Program-made: the position numbers and the translations under genes
Source: an uncultured Verrucomicrobiales bacterium
Lineage (GTDB): Bacteria > Verrucomicrobiota > Verrucomicrobiia > Verrucomicrobiales > Akkermansiaceae
Assembly (NCBI GenBank): GCA_938001985.1
Contig: CALLBE010000132.1
Location: 1-5,686, forward strand
Length of the DNA stretch: 5,686 bases
Reading direction: 5' to 3'
Shown here: piece after piece, positions 1-5,686 of the stretch
How positions within the stretch are numbered: position 1 is the first letter of the stretch
How the letters are laid out: each line of letters begins with the position of its first letter
The notes under the pieces: generated by a model
The model's database searches: none
Seen by the model: the letters and a program-made list of their open reading frames with translations, nothing else
What the model was told of the DNA's origin: nothing

Positions 1-746
1 AACCCATCGCCAAGCTCTTGATCACGTCCATCATTGTTGGTATTCCGTTCTTATTGGTCATTATTATTGGTGACATGGGGTCCGCCATGGTTTGGATTCC
101 CATGGCCTTGTGTGTTCTATTAAATGCAAAAACCCCTCTTCGATACATCCTGTTGATCACTCTGCTTGGGCTCGCTATTCTGCCCGTGATTTACTACGCG
201 GTATTGCCCAAAGTATCGACTCGAGGCACGGAACGTATCAGTGTTTATCTAGATCTATTGCAGGGTAAAAAAGTGGATATTCAGAATGAAGGCTACGCAG
301 CTCACCGCGTGGGCTTAGTGGTCGGAAAAGCCGGTTGGCGCGGGGTGGGATCAAAAGCTGAAGTCAAAGACGGCTCGCTACACGCTCGTGGCTATGTCCC
401 TATGAAAACCGCTCACAATGATTATATTTTCGCCGTATTTGCTGAAGAACAGGGGTTCCGAGGCGTTGTGATTTTACTCTTTGCCTATCTGTTCCTGCTA
501 CTGAGTCTGCTCTTTATTGCTTTTTTCACCAAAGACGAATTTGGACGCCTAGTCATCGTTGGTTTCGTCTCTGTTCTCATTGCCCATATTTTTGAAAACA
601 TAGGCATGTGTATCAATTTAATGCCCATCACAGGGATTCCTCTGCCTTTCATGTCTTACTCAGGAACCTTCACCGTTATTTGCATGACGATGGTTGGCGT
701 TTGCCAAAGTATTTGGCTAGAGCGATTCGAGAGACCCAACAGTTAA
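1..746 (+). CDS. rodA: SEDS-family peptidoglycan polymerase, RodA-like (5' end outside window)
   Basis: This is the C-terminal part of a multi-pass inner-membrane protein of the FtsW/RodA/SpoVE (SEDS) family, which polymerises lipid II into glycan strands with a class B penicillin-binding protein. The frame is open from base 3 to the TAA at 744-746, so the true start lies upstream; the TTG at 18 is not needed as a start. About 247 residues are visible, roughly two thirds of a normal RodA. Hydrophobic membrane segments flank family landmarks: GDMGSA (69-86), matching the QPDLGTA motif; the loop ending in HNDYIFAVFAEE, whose Asp codon at 420-422 aligns with the essential aspartate of RodA and FtsW (FtsW Asp297 in E. 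coli); and the C-terminal NIGM...PITGIPLPFMSYSG block near 594-664. RodA (elongation) is preferred over FtsW because the GIPLPFMSY tail is closer to RodA, but FtsW cannot be fully excluded. Oddities are SYSGT where SYGGS is usual, and VPMKTAHND, two residues longer than LPERHTD. Confidence 0.92.
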   Translation, partial: PIAKLLITSIIVGIPFLLVIIIGDMGSAMVWIPMALCVLLNAKTPLRYILLITLLGLAILPVIYYAVLPKVSTRGTERISVYLDLLQGKKVDIQNEGYAAHRVGLVVGKAGWRGVGSKAEVKDGSLHARGYVPMKTAHNDYIFAVFAEEQGFRGVVILLFAYLFLLLSLLFIAFFTKDEFGRLVIVGFVSVLIAHIFENIGMCINLMPITGIPLPFMSYSGTFTVICMTMVGVCQSIWLERFERPNS

Positions 747-772
747 GGAAGTAAGCTCAGCTTTCACTCCTT
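745..772 (+). terminator. weak imperfect hairpin after rodA, possible attenuator or terminator
   Basis: The arms AAGG (745-748) and CCTT (769-772) pair. Inside them AGT pairs with ACT, and AAGC pairs with GCTT around a TCA loop, leaving small bulges. A pyrimidine-rich stretch with a T run (about 784-789) follows, but not directly at the stem base. The stem is short, AT-rich and bulged and overlaps the rodA stop codon. It is at best a weak terminator and may be chance. Confidence 0.2.
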
Positions 773-809
773 CTTTCTGACCCCTTTTTCACCTTCATTT
801 TATTTTTCC
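747..809 (+). other. rodA-uvrA intergenic spacer, pyrimidine-rich, no Shine-Dalgarno
   Basis: The gap between the rodA stop and the uvrA ATG is 63 bases. Its second half is dominated by T and C runs (about 768-809), and no AGGAG-like ribosome site lies in the 20 bases before the ATG at 810. The spacer stays in the same frame as both genes, with no in-frame ATG, GTG or TTG between the stop and 810, so 810 is the first plausible start. The short gap on one strand is compatible with cotranscription of rodA and uvrA, but no promoter can be called with confidence. No LexA-type operator was recognised. Confidence 0.6.
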
Positions 810-3800
810 ATGGCCAAACAAACTGACAAAAAAATTAAATCCAAAAAGCCCAGTCTTATTGAACTTAAAAACGTCAGACAACACAACCTCAAGGGATTGG
901 ATGTGGACATTCAACTCGGAAAATTAACCGTCGTTTCAGGCCCCTCTGGCTCTGGTAAGTCTTCCCTAGCCTTCCACACCCTCTACGCCGAAGGTCAACG
1001 CCGCTATGTGGAAACCTTCTCTCCCTACGTCCGCCAGTTTATGGACCGTATGGATAAGCCCAGTGTCGATAAAATTACAGGCATTCCTCCAAGCATTGCG
1101 ATTGAACAGAAAAACGGTGTCAAAACCACCCGTTCCACAGTGGGAACCATCACAGAGCTCAACGATTATCTCAAGCTGATTTACCCCAGGTTAGCTAAAG
1201 CCTATGACCCTGAAACACAGGAAGAAATCAAGCCTGACTCTCCGGATTCCAGTGTTCAAGATCTCTTAAAAACTGTTGAGGACAAAGACTTGGTTTATGT
1301 ACTTTTCTCTCTAAATGTTCCACGTGAAACGATTATTACGGAGTTCTTAAGCTTCTTGAATTCTCAAGGCTATATCCGCCTCTGGGTTGAGGGTCAAACC
1401 TACCGAACGGATGAGCCCGAGTCCTTCCCTTTAACTGAACTGGGAGACTCTGTTTACGTTGTTCAGGATCGTGTTAAATTCTCACAAAAAACCCCGCTTA
1501 ATAGACTTAGAGAATCGATTGAAGCGGCTTCAAAACTCGGTAAGAAAAGCTGGTCCATTGCGATCCAAAAGCCTGATGAAACCCAGCCATTACTAAAGAG
1601 CTACACCAAACGCTGGATCAACCCAGCCACCGGCTTTGAGCTCACGCCACCCACGCCTTCTTTATTTTCATTCAACAGCCCTCTTGGCGCCTGTGGGAGC
1701 TGTCGAGGTTTTGGCAAAGTGATTGGGATCAATTACTACAAAGCGATTCCAAACCCAACCTTAAGCATTGAAGAAGGGGCGATTAAGGCTTTTCAATCCG
1801 ATAAATACAAACGCTGTGAAACCGACCTCCTGCGCTTAGCCCCTGAAAACGGCGTCCGCACAGATGTGGCGTTTGAGTCGCTTTCTGAAGAGGAAAAAGA
1901 GTGGATTATTTATGGGGAATGCGGTCGCCAAGGCAACACCAAGACCAGCGCTAGAAAAGGAGATTGGTATGGCGTTAAGGGCCTTTTTGATTCTCTGGAG
2001 TCCAAGTCCTATAAAATGCACATTCGCATTTTCTTAGCCAAATTCAGATCTTACACCGACTGCCCTGATTGCTCAGGAACTCGCCTCAAACCCATGGCTT
2101 CTTGCTTCAGAATCAGTGATAAAACATTGCCTGAAATTTGGAAAATGGAAGTGGAAGAGCTTCTTCCCTGGATGCTTGAGCAACAACACCAATTCGCAGA
2201 AGCACTGGATAAAGATCCAACACTTAAGTTGGTTTTTAAGGAAATCATATCGAGACTGCTTTACCTTCAACAAGTTGGGCTGGGCTATCTCTGCTGCGAC
2301 CGTGAAACACGCAGCCTTTCTGGAGGGGAAATTGAAAGGGTTAACCTCACCTCCTCCCTCGGTTCGGCTCTCACCAACACCCTCTTCGTTCTGGATGAGC
2401 CCACCGTCGGCTTGCACGCTCGCGATATTGATAAACTGATTAAAATAATGCACCGCCTCAAAGACCAAGGCAATACGCTGGTCGTCGTGGAGCATGAGGA
2501 GTCCGTCATTCGAGAAGCCGACGAGCTCATTGATATTGGACCCGGATCGGGAGAATACGGCGGAAACATAACCTATCAAGGTCCTCTCACTCAAGAAACC
2601 ATCGCAGAAAACAGCTCGCTCACACTGGATTATTTATCATATCGAAAAAGCATCCCTGTTCCTCAACAACGAAGGAAAGCGTCGAGCTTCATCAAAATAA
2701 AAGGCGCTAGGAGCCATAACTTAAAGGGGATTGACGCCAACATCCCTCTCGGTACTTTTTGCTGTCTCAGCGGGGTCTCAGGCTCTGGGAAATCCACACT
2801 GGCTCACCACATTGTTTACAACAACCTCGCTCCTGGTTTTAAAAAAGAGAACCTTGCAGAACCTGGATATGTGGAAAGCATCTCAGGCCAAGATCAAATC
2901 ACGGATATTTTATTAATTGATCAAAAAGCGCTCAGCCGTACACCGCGCTCAACCCCCGCTGTCTACGTGGGCTCTTTCAGTGCGATTCGAGAACTGTTTG
3001 CGCTTTCATCCGAAGCCAAAGCTCAAGGGCTCACCCCGGGTTTCTTCTCATTCAATTCTGGCGAAGGCCGCTGTGATCGTTGCTGGGGCAATGGATTTGA
3101 GAAGGTTGAAATGCAATTCCTCTCGGATATTTTCCTAACCTGCCCCACTTGTGAAGGCCGACGCTACCGAAAAAGCTCTCTTGAGTTTTTATATCACGGC
3201 AAGAACATCGCCGAAGTTCTCGAACTCACCGTTGCGGAAGCGATTTCATTCCTCAAAGAAATCAGCGACACAGAAGAAGAACGAACTCGCCGGGAAAACA
3301 ACCTGCTAGCTAAAGCCATTCACCTTTTAGAGCCTCTTGCTGAAGTTGGCTTGGATTATTTAAAACTAGGACAGCCTCTCAACACCCTATCCGGCGGAGA
3401 AAGCCAACGCCTCAAGCTTGTGGAGCTGCTTTCTGAAATCAATGACATTGGCCCGATGAAACAAAAGGGCAAGCTCCTCATCTTGGACGAACCCACCACA
3501 GGGCTGCACAGTCATGACGTTCATCGCTTGATTCAGATTTTTGATAAAATCGTAACGGCTGGTCATTCACTTCTCATTATTGAACACAATCTAGATGTCA
3601 TTAAATCAGCCGATTGGATCATCGAAATGGGCCCCAACGGGGGACACTTAGGTGGTGAAATCATTGCGGAAGGCACACCAGAATCTCTAGCTAAATCACA
3701 AGCACCCACCTCCCCCTTCCTCGCTCACACACTGAGTGAAACATCTAAATGTTCCACGGGGAACATTTCGGATACCTTAACTACTCAGGATTCTGAACTA

Positions 3801-5686
3801 TCAAGTTCTCTAGTTAATCAGGAGGAATCGCCTTTAAATAAAAGGATTCAGATCCATGGCGCTCGAGAGCATAACCTCAAAAACATCAACGTTGATATCC
3901 CGCTTGATGAAATGGTGGTGGTCACTGGACTCTCGGGTTCAGGTAAATCCACCTTGTCTTTTGATATTGTATTTGGAGAGGGTCAACGCCGTTTCTTGGA
4001 TTCGATTTCTCCCTACGCTCGACAATTTGCCAATCAGCTTGAAAAACCTGATTTAGATAAAATATCCGGCCTTCCTCCTACGGTGGCGATCGAGCAACGA
4101 GTGTCGAGAGGCGGTGGAAAGTCAACCGTTGGCACTATCACTGAGATTTGGCATTTCTTGCGATTACTCTACGCCAAACTCGGCAAGCAATACTGCCCTG
4201 TTTCAGGAGATGCCTTGGTCGCTCAAACGCCCTCGGAAATCACCACTCAGGTTGTCGACTACCTAAACCAAGGCCAAATTCGTATTTTAGCGCCCTTGAT
4301 TAAGGGAAGAAAAGGCTATCACAACGAAGTCGCTGCATGGGCTGAAAAACAAGGATATGATGAGCTTTTAATTGATGGGAAATTAACGCGCGTTGATCAA
4401 TTCGAACGCTTGGCTCGATTCAAGGAGCACGACATTGATGTGGTGGTTGAAACCTTCACTTCTGATGAGTTAAAGGGCAAAGGCATAAGAACCCGCATAC
4501 AATCCGCCATTGATACAGCGCTCAATGTGGGCAAGGGTGTGCTTCGAGTTCAAACCGCTGATAACAAGCTCGTTCTCAAAAGCACCGCCTTGGTCAGTAT
4601 TAAAACCGGTGAATCCTATGAGCCCCTCGACCCTTTTGACTTCTCATTCAACTCCGCCAGAGGTTGGTGCTTGGAATGCCGAGGCCATGGTTTGACGCCT
4701 AAAAAGTATAAAAAAGCCAAAGACTTGGACTCGGTTCTTGAGGAGGAAATTGAATACGATAAATCCATTGAACGCTCTGAGACCGTAGATTTAGCACCTT
4801 GTGAAAGCTGTGGTGGTAAGCGTCTCAAGCTCTCTTCTTGCCACGTTCGTGTCTTTGAACAAACACTACCTGAACTCGCCCTACTCCCTGTTTCTTCGGT
4901 AAGAAAACAAATTCAAACCTTCAAATTCTCAGGGAGAGATCAAAAGATTGCGCGTGATATTTTACCAGAAATCACACAACGCCTCAGCTTCTTAGAACAA
5001 GTGGGCTTGGGTTACTTGCAACTCGACCGCTCCGCTAAAACCTTATCCGGTGGCGAAGCGCAACGTATTCGACTGGCCGCACAACTCGGTTCCAATTTAA
5101 CAGGGGTTCTTTATGTCTTAGATGAACCCACCATCGGGCTTCACCCTCGAGACAATGTTAAGCTTCTAGACGCTCTACAATCGCTTCAACAATCCGGTAA
5201 CTCCCTACTCATTGTTGAGCATGATGAAGAAACAATGAAGCGAGCAGACACGGTTATCGACCTCGGTCCTGCCGCTGGAAGGCTTGGAGGGGAAATCGTA
5301 GCGCAAGGCTCCTTAGCTCAAATCAAACGCAAAAAAGCATCCGTCACCGGTTTATCTTTAAAAACACCGATGAAGCACCCCTCCCGTGGTTCTAGGCGCC
5401 TGGTTGACGGCTCAACGCCCTCCATCACGCTCGAAGGCTGTCAGGCTAATAACCTTAAAAACATCAAAGCACGCTTCCCTCTAGAGCGTCTTATTGTGAT
5501 TACCGGTGTTTCTGGAGGGGGGAAATCCTCCTTGATGCGACGAACCCTACTCCCTGCTGCTGAAACCGCTTTGGGTAGAAAGACTAAAAAAACAGATCAA
5601 ACGTGGGCTAAATACGCTGGGTTTGAAAGCATCAAGTCTGTCTTTGAAATGGATCAATCCCCTATAGGGAAAACCTCACGCTCTTG
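810..5686 (+). CDS. uvrA: Tandem-duplicated excinuclease ABC subunit UvrA (3' end outside window)
   Basis: UvrA is the ATP-dependent DNA damage sensor of nucleotide excision repair; it scans DNA, loads UvrB and leaves. A normal UvrA has about 940 residues and two ABC modules. This frame gives 1,625 residues without a stop and holds two UvrA units. Module A-I has Walker A GPSGSGKS (44-51), signature LSGGEIER (503-510) and Walker B FVLDEP (526-531). Module A-II has GVSGSGKS (655-662), LSGGESQR (860-867) and LILDEP. Module B-I has GLSGSGKS (1040-1047), LSGGEAQR (1412-1419) and YVLDEP. Module B-II begins with GVSGGGKS (1566-1573) and is cut off by the window edge. Cys pairs typical of UvrA zinc modules are at 295/298, 418/421, 755/758, 778/781, 1287/1290 and 1331/1334. 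About 250 more residues are expected beyond the window. The start at 810 is the first ATG after the rodA stop, followed by a Lys-rich tail of about 14 residues before the first ABC domain. No frameshift was seen. Confidence 0.96.
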   Translation, partial: MAKQTDKKIKSKKPSLIELKNVRQHNLKGLDVDIQLGKLTVVSGPSGSGKSSLAFHTLYAEGQRRYVETFSPYVRQFMDRMDKPSVDKITGIPPSIAIEQKNGVKTTRSTVGTITELNDYLKLIYPRLAKAYDPETQEEIKPDSPDSSVQDLLKTVEDKDLVYVLFSLNVPRETIITEFLSFLNSQGYIRLWVEGQTYRTDEPESFPLTELGDSVYVVQDRVKFSQKTPLNRLRESIEAASKLGKKSWSIAIQKPDETQPLLKSYTKRWINPATGFELTPPTPSLFSFNSPLGACGSCRGFGKVIGINYYKAIPNPTLSIEEGAIKAFQSDKYKRCETDLLRLAPENGVRTDVAFESLSEEEKEWIIYGECGRQGNTKTSARKGDWYGVKGLFDSLESKSYKMHIRIFLAKFRSYTDCPDCSGTRLKPMASCFRISDKTLPEIWKMEVEELLPWMLEQQHQFAEALDKDPTLKLVFKEIISRLLYLQQVGLGYLCCDRETRSLSGGEIERVNLTSSLGSALTNTLFVLDEPTVGLHARDIDKLIKIMHRLKDQGNTLVVVEHEESVIREADELIDIGPGSGEYGGNITYQGPLTQETIAENSSLTLDYLSYRKSIPVPQQRRKASSFIKIKGARSHNLKGIDANIPLGTFCCLSGVSGSGKSTLAHHIVYNNLAPGFKKENLAEPGYVESISGQDQITDILLIDQKALSRTPRSTPAVYVGSFSAIRELFALSSEAKAQGLTPGFFSFNSGEGRCDRCWGNGFEKVEMQFLSDIFLTCPTCEGRRYRKSSLEFLYHGKNIAEVLELTVAEAISFLKEISDTEEERTRRENNLLAKAIHLLEPLAEVGLDYLKLGQPLNTLSGGESQRLKLVELLSEINDIGPMKQKGKLLILDEPTTGLHSHDVHRLIQIFDKIVTAGHSLLIIEHNLDVIKSADWIIEMGPNGGHLGGEIIAEGTPESLAKSQAPTSPFLAHTLSETSKCSTGNISDTLTTQDSELSSSLVNQEESPLNKRIQIHGAREHNLKNINVDIPLDEMVVVTGLSGSGKSTLSFDIVFGEGQRRFLDSISPYARQFANQLEKPDLDKISGLPPTVAIEQRVSRGGGKSTVGTITEIWHFLRLLYAKLGKQYCPVSGDALVAQTPSEITTQVVDYLNQGQIRILAPLIKGRKGYHNEVAAWAEKQGYDELLIDGKLTRVDQFERLARFKEHDIDVVVETFTSDELKGKGIRTRIQSAIDTALNVGKGVLRVQTADNKLVLKSTALVSIKTGESYEPLDPFDFSFNSARGWCLECRGHGLTPKKYKKAKDLDSVLEEEIEYDKSIERSETVDLAPCESCGGKRLKLSSCHVRVFEQTLPELALLPVSSVRKQIQTFKFSGRDQKIARDILPEITQRLSFLEQVGLGYLQLDRSAKTLSGGEAQRIRLAAQLGSNLTGVLYVLDEPTIGLHPRDNVKLLDALQSLQQSGNSLLIVEHDEETMKRADTVIDLGPAAGRLGGEIVAQGSLAQIKRKKASVTGLSLKTPMKHPSRGSRRLVDGSTPSITLEGCQANNLKNIKARFPLERLIVITGVSGGGKSSLMRRTLLPAAETALGRKTKKTDQTWAKYAGFESIKSVFEMDQSPIGKTSRS
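858..3734 (+). other. UvrA copy A (about residues 17-975): insertion domain kept, UvrB motif degenerate
   Basis: This is the first complete UvrA unit. It opens with an ATP-binding domain ([11 protein letters not shown] through the RSTVGTITE motif), followed by a region placed like the UvrB-binding domain (about 125-250). In that region the usual APxIKxRKGxH motif is replaced by [11 protein letters not shown] (166-176). Signature domain I has [14 protein letters not shown], then a full-length insertion of about 120 residues up to CPDC (418-421), as in ordinary UvrA. The second half has all four Cys of the C-terminal zinc module (755, 758, 778, 781). Both ATPase modules keep Walker A Lys, Walker B Asp-Glu and the switch His (562, 926), so ATP hydrolysis looks possible. 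Deviations are LSGGEIER in place of [13 protein letters not shown] in place of EHDED, and [12 protein letters not shown] in place of DQSPIGRTPRSN. Confidence 0.85.
1316..1331 (+). other. parS: parS-like ParB-binding site 1, inside uvrA
   Basis: The 16 bases TGTTCCACGTGAAACG match the Bacillus subtilis parS consensus TGTTNCACGTGAAACA at every position except the last. The inner 14 bases, including the CACGTG centre, fit completely. ParB (Spo0J) binds parS, spreads as a CTP-dependent clamp and loads SMC near the origin; parS is widely conserved and often sits inside genes. Here the bases encode part of Asn-Val-Pro-Arg-Glu-Thr in the degenerate UvrB-binding region of copy A. Functional status is inferred from sequence match alone. 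Confidence 0.72.
3735..3842 (+). other. Inter-copy linker (about residues 976-1011), Ser/Thr/Glu/Gln-rich
   Basis: About 36 residues join the FLAHTL end of copy A to the [12 protein letters not shown] start of copy B. The stretch is rich in Ser, Thr, Glu, Gln and Asn, has no UvrA homology that I can see, and is probably a flexible tether. It also carries the second parS-like DNA element, placed where protein sequence is least constrained. Confidence 0.75.
3750..3765 (+). other. parS: parS-like site 2 in the inter-copy linker
   Basis: TGTTCCACGGGGAACA differs by one base from the fully symmetric parS variant TGTTCCACGTGGAACA. It is the core of a perfect 9-base inverted repeat (AAATGTTCC / GGAACATTT) with a 4-base centre, 3747-3768. 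A GTGAAACA sequence, identical to a parS right half-site, lies six bases upstream (3736-3743). The mismatch falls in the central CACGTG, so affinity may be reduced. It could be a weak or decaying site. Confidence 0.45.
3846..5686 (+). other. UvrA copy B (from about residue 1013): UvrB motif kept, insertion domain lost
   Basis: This is the second UvrA unit, cut by the window edge. Its ATP-binding domain is close to consensus: [31 protein letters not shown] and KSTVGTITE. The UvrB-binding region keeps [11 protein letters not shown] (1161-1171), very like APIIKERKGEH of E. coli UvrA. Signature domain I keeps the second Cys pair (1287, 1290), but the next pair (1331, 1334) follows after only about 40 residues, so the insertion domain is essentially absent. 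Signature LSGGEAQR (1412-1419), Walker B Asp1438-Glu1439 and switch His1471 are all present. Module B-II starts near residue 1539, with GVSGGGKS and [11 protein letters not shown] visible before the window ends. Confidence 0.85.

Noticed and set aside
1132..1147. GTTCCACAGTGGGAAC as a possible third parS-like palindrome
   Set aside because: It lacks the CACGTG centre and has mismatched central positions. It encodes the highly conserved RSTVGT motif, so protein constraint explains it.
2300..2308. CGTGAAACA as a possible parS half-site
   Set aside because: The left half does not match (about 9 of 16 overall). A lone half-site of this length is expected by chance.
2116..2439. 107-residue open frame in another + frame
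   Set aside because: It is an out-of-frame shadow of UvrA copy A, and the main frame is uninterrupted here.
2285..2569. 94-residue minus-strand frame rich in Ser and Arg
   Set aside because: It is a shadow frame, and its composition is that expected from reading UvrA codons in reverse.
2073..2594. 173-residue open frame on the minus strand
   Set aside because: It lies opposite the continuous, strongly conserved UvrA coding frame around the first signature and Walker B motifs. It has no recognisable protein features.
2731..3138. Two adjacent short + frames suggesting small genes
   Set aside because: They overlap module A-II of UvrA in another frame and lack family motifs or a plausible separate start context.
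3735..3842. Linker as a fused intergenic region, with copy B as a separate gene
   Set aside because: The frame passes through without a stop, and copy B has no in-frame ATG or ribosome site at its start. A fusion is the simpler reading.
1..5686. DnaA boxes or a replication origin, suggested by the parS sites
   Set aside because: I saw no TTATCCACA-type boxes or AT-rich unwinding region. Any origin would lie outside this window.

Overview
The window reads as one strand of an ordinary bacterial chromosome with two genes, both on the + strand. The 3' part of a SEDS-family cell-wall polymerase, most like RodA, occupies 1-746. After a 63-base gap comes one very long open frame from 810 to the window edge. 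It encodes a giant UvrA, the nucleotide-excision-repair damage sensor, built as two complete UvrA proteins fused head to tail. About 1,625 residues are visible and the C-terminal end is missing. I read that frame codon by codon and found no stop or frameshift.

Tandem-duplicated UvrA is known from Chlamydiae, and as far as I recall also occurs in other members of the Planctomycetes-Verrucomicrobia-Chlamydiae group. The balanced base composition, the rodA neighbour and the absence of a Shine-Dalgarno sequence before uvrA are compatible with that group, perhaps a verrucomicrobial or chlamydia-like genome. This is an inference from gene architecture, not a proven assignment.

In the UvrA chain all four ABC nucleotide-binding modules are recognisable, three of them complete within the window. 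The two copies are not equivalent. Copy A (about residues 17-975) keeps the DNA-binding insertion domain, but the conserved basic motif of its UvrB-binding domain is gone. Copy B (from about residue 1013) keeps that UvrB-binding motif but has lost the insertion domain: only 41 residues separate the cysteine pairs that are 120 apart in copy A. Both copies lack the first Cys-x-x-Cys pair of the first zinc module. The chain looks like a single-chain pseudo-dimer whose halves have divided the work.

The most unexpected signal is at DNA level. Inside uvrA there is a near-perfect match (15 of 16) to the ParB centromere site parS at 1316-1331. A second, weaker match lies at 3750-3765, in the linker between the two UvrA copies. 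The two sites share a 15-base string that is read in different codon phases, so shared protein ancestry cannot explain it. The first site codes exactly for the residues that replace the UvrB-contact motif in copy A. If real, these sites put the window near the chromosome origin and mark uvrA as a ParB loading region. No tRNA, rRNA, CRISPR array, insertion sequence or consensus DnaA box was seen.
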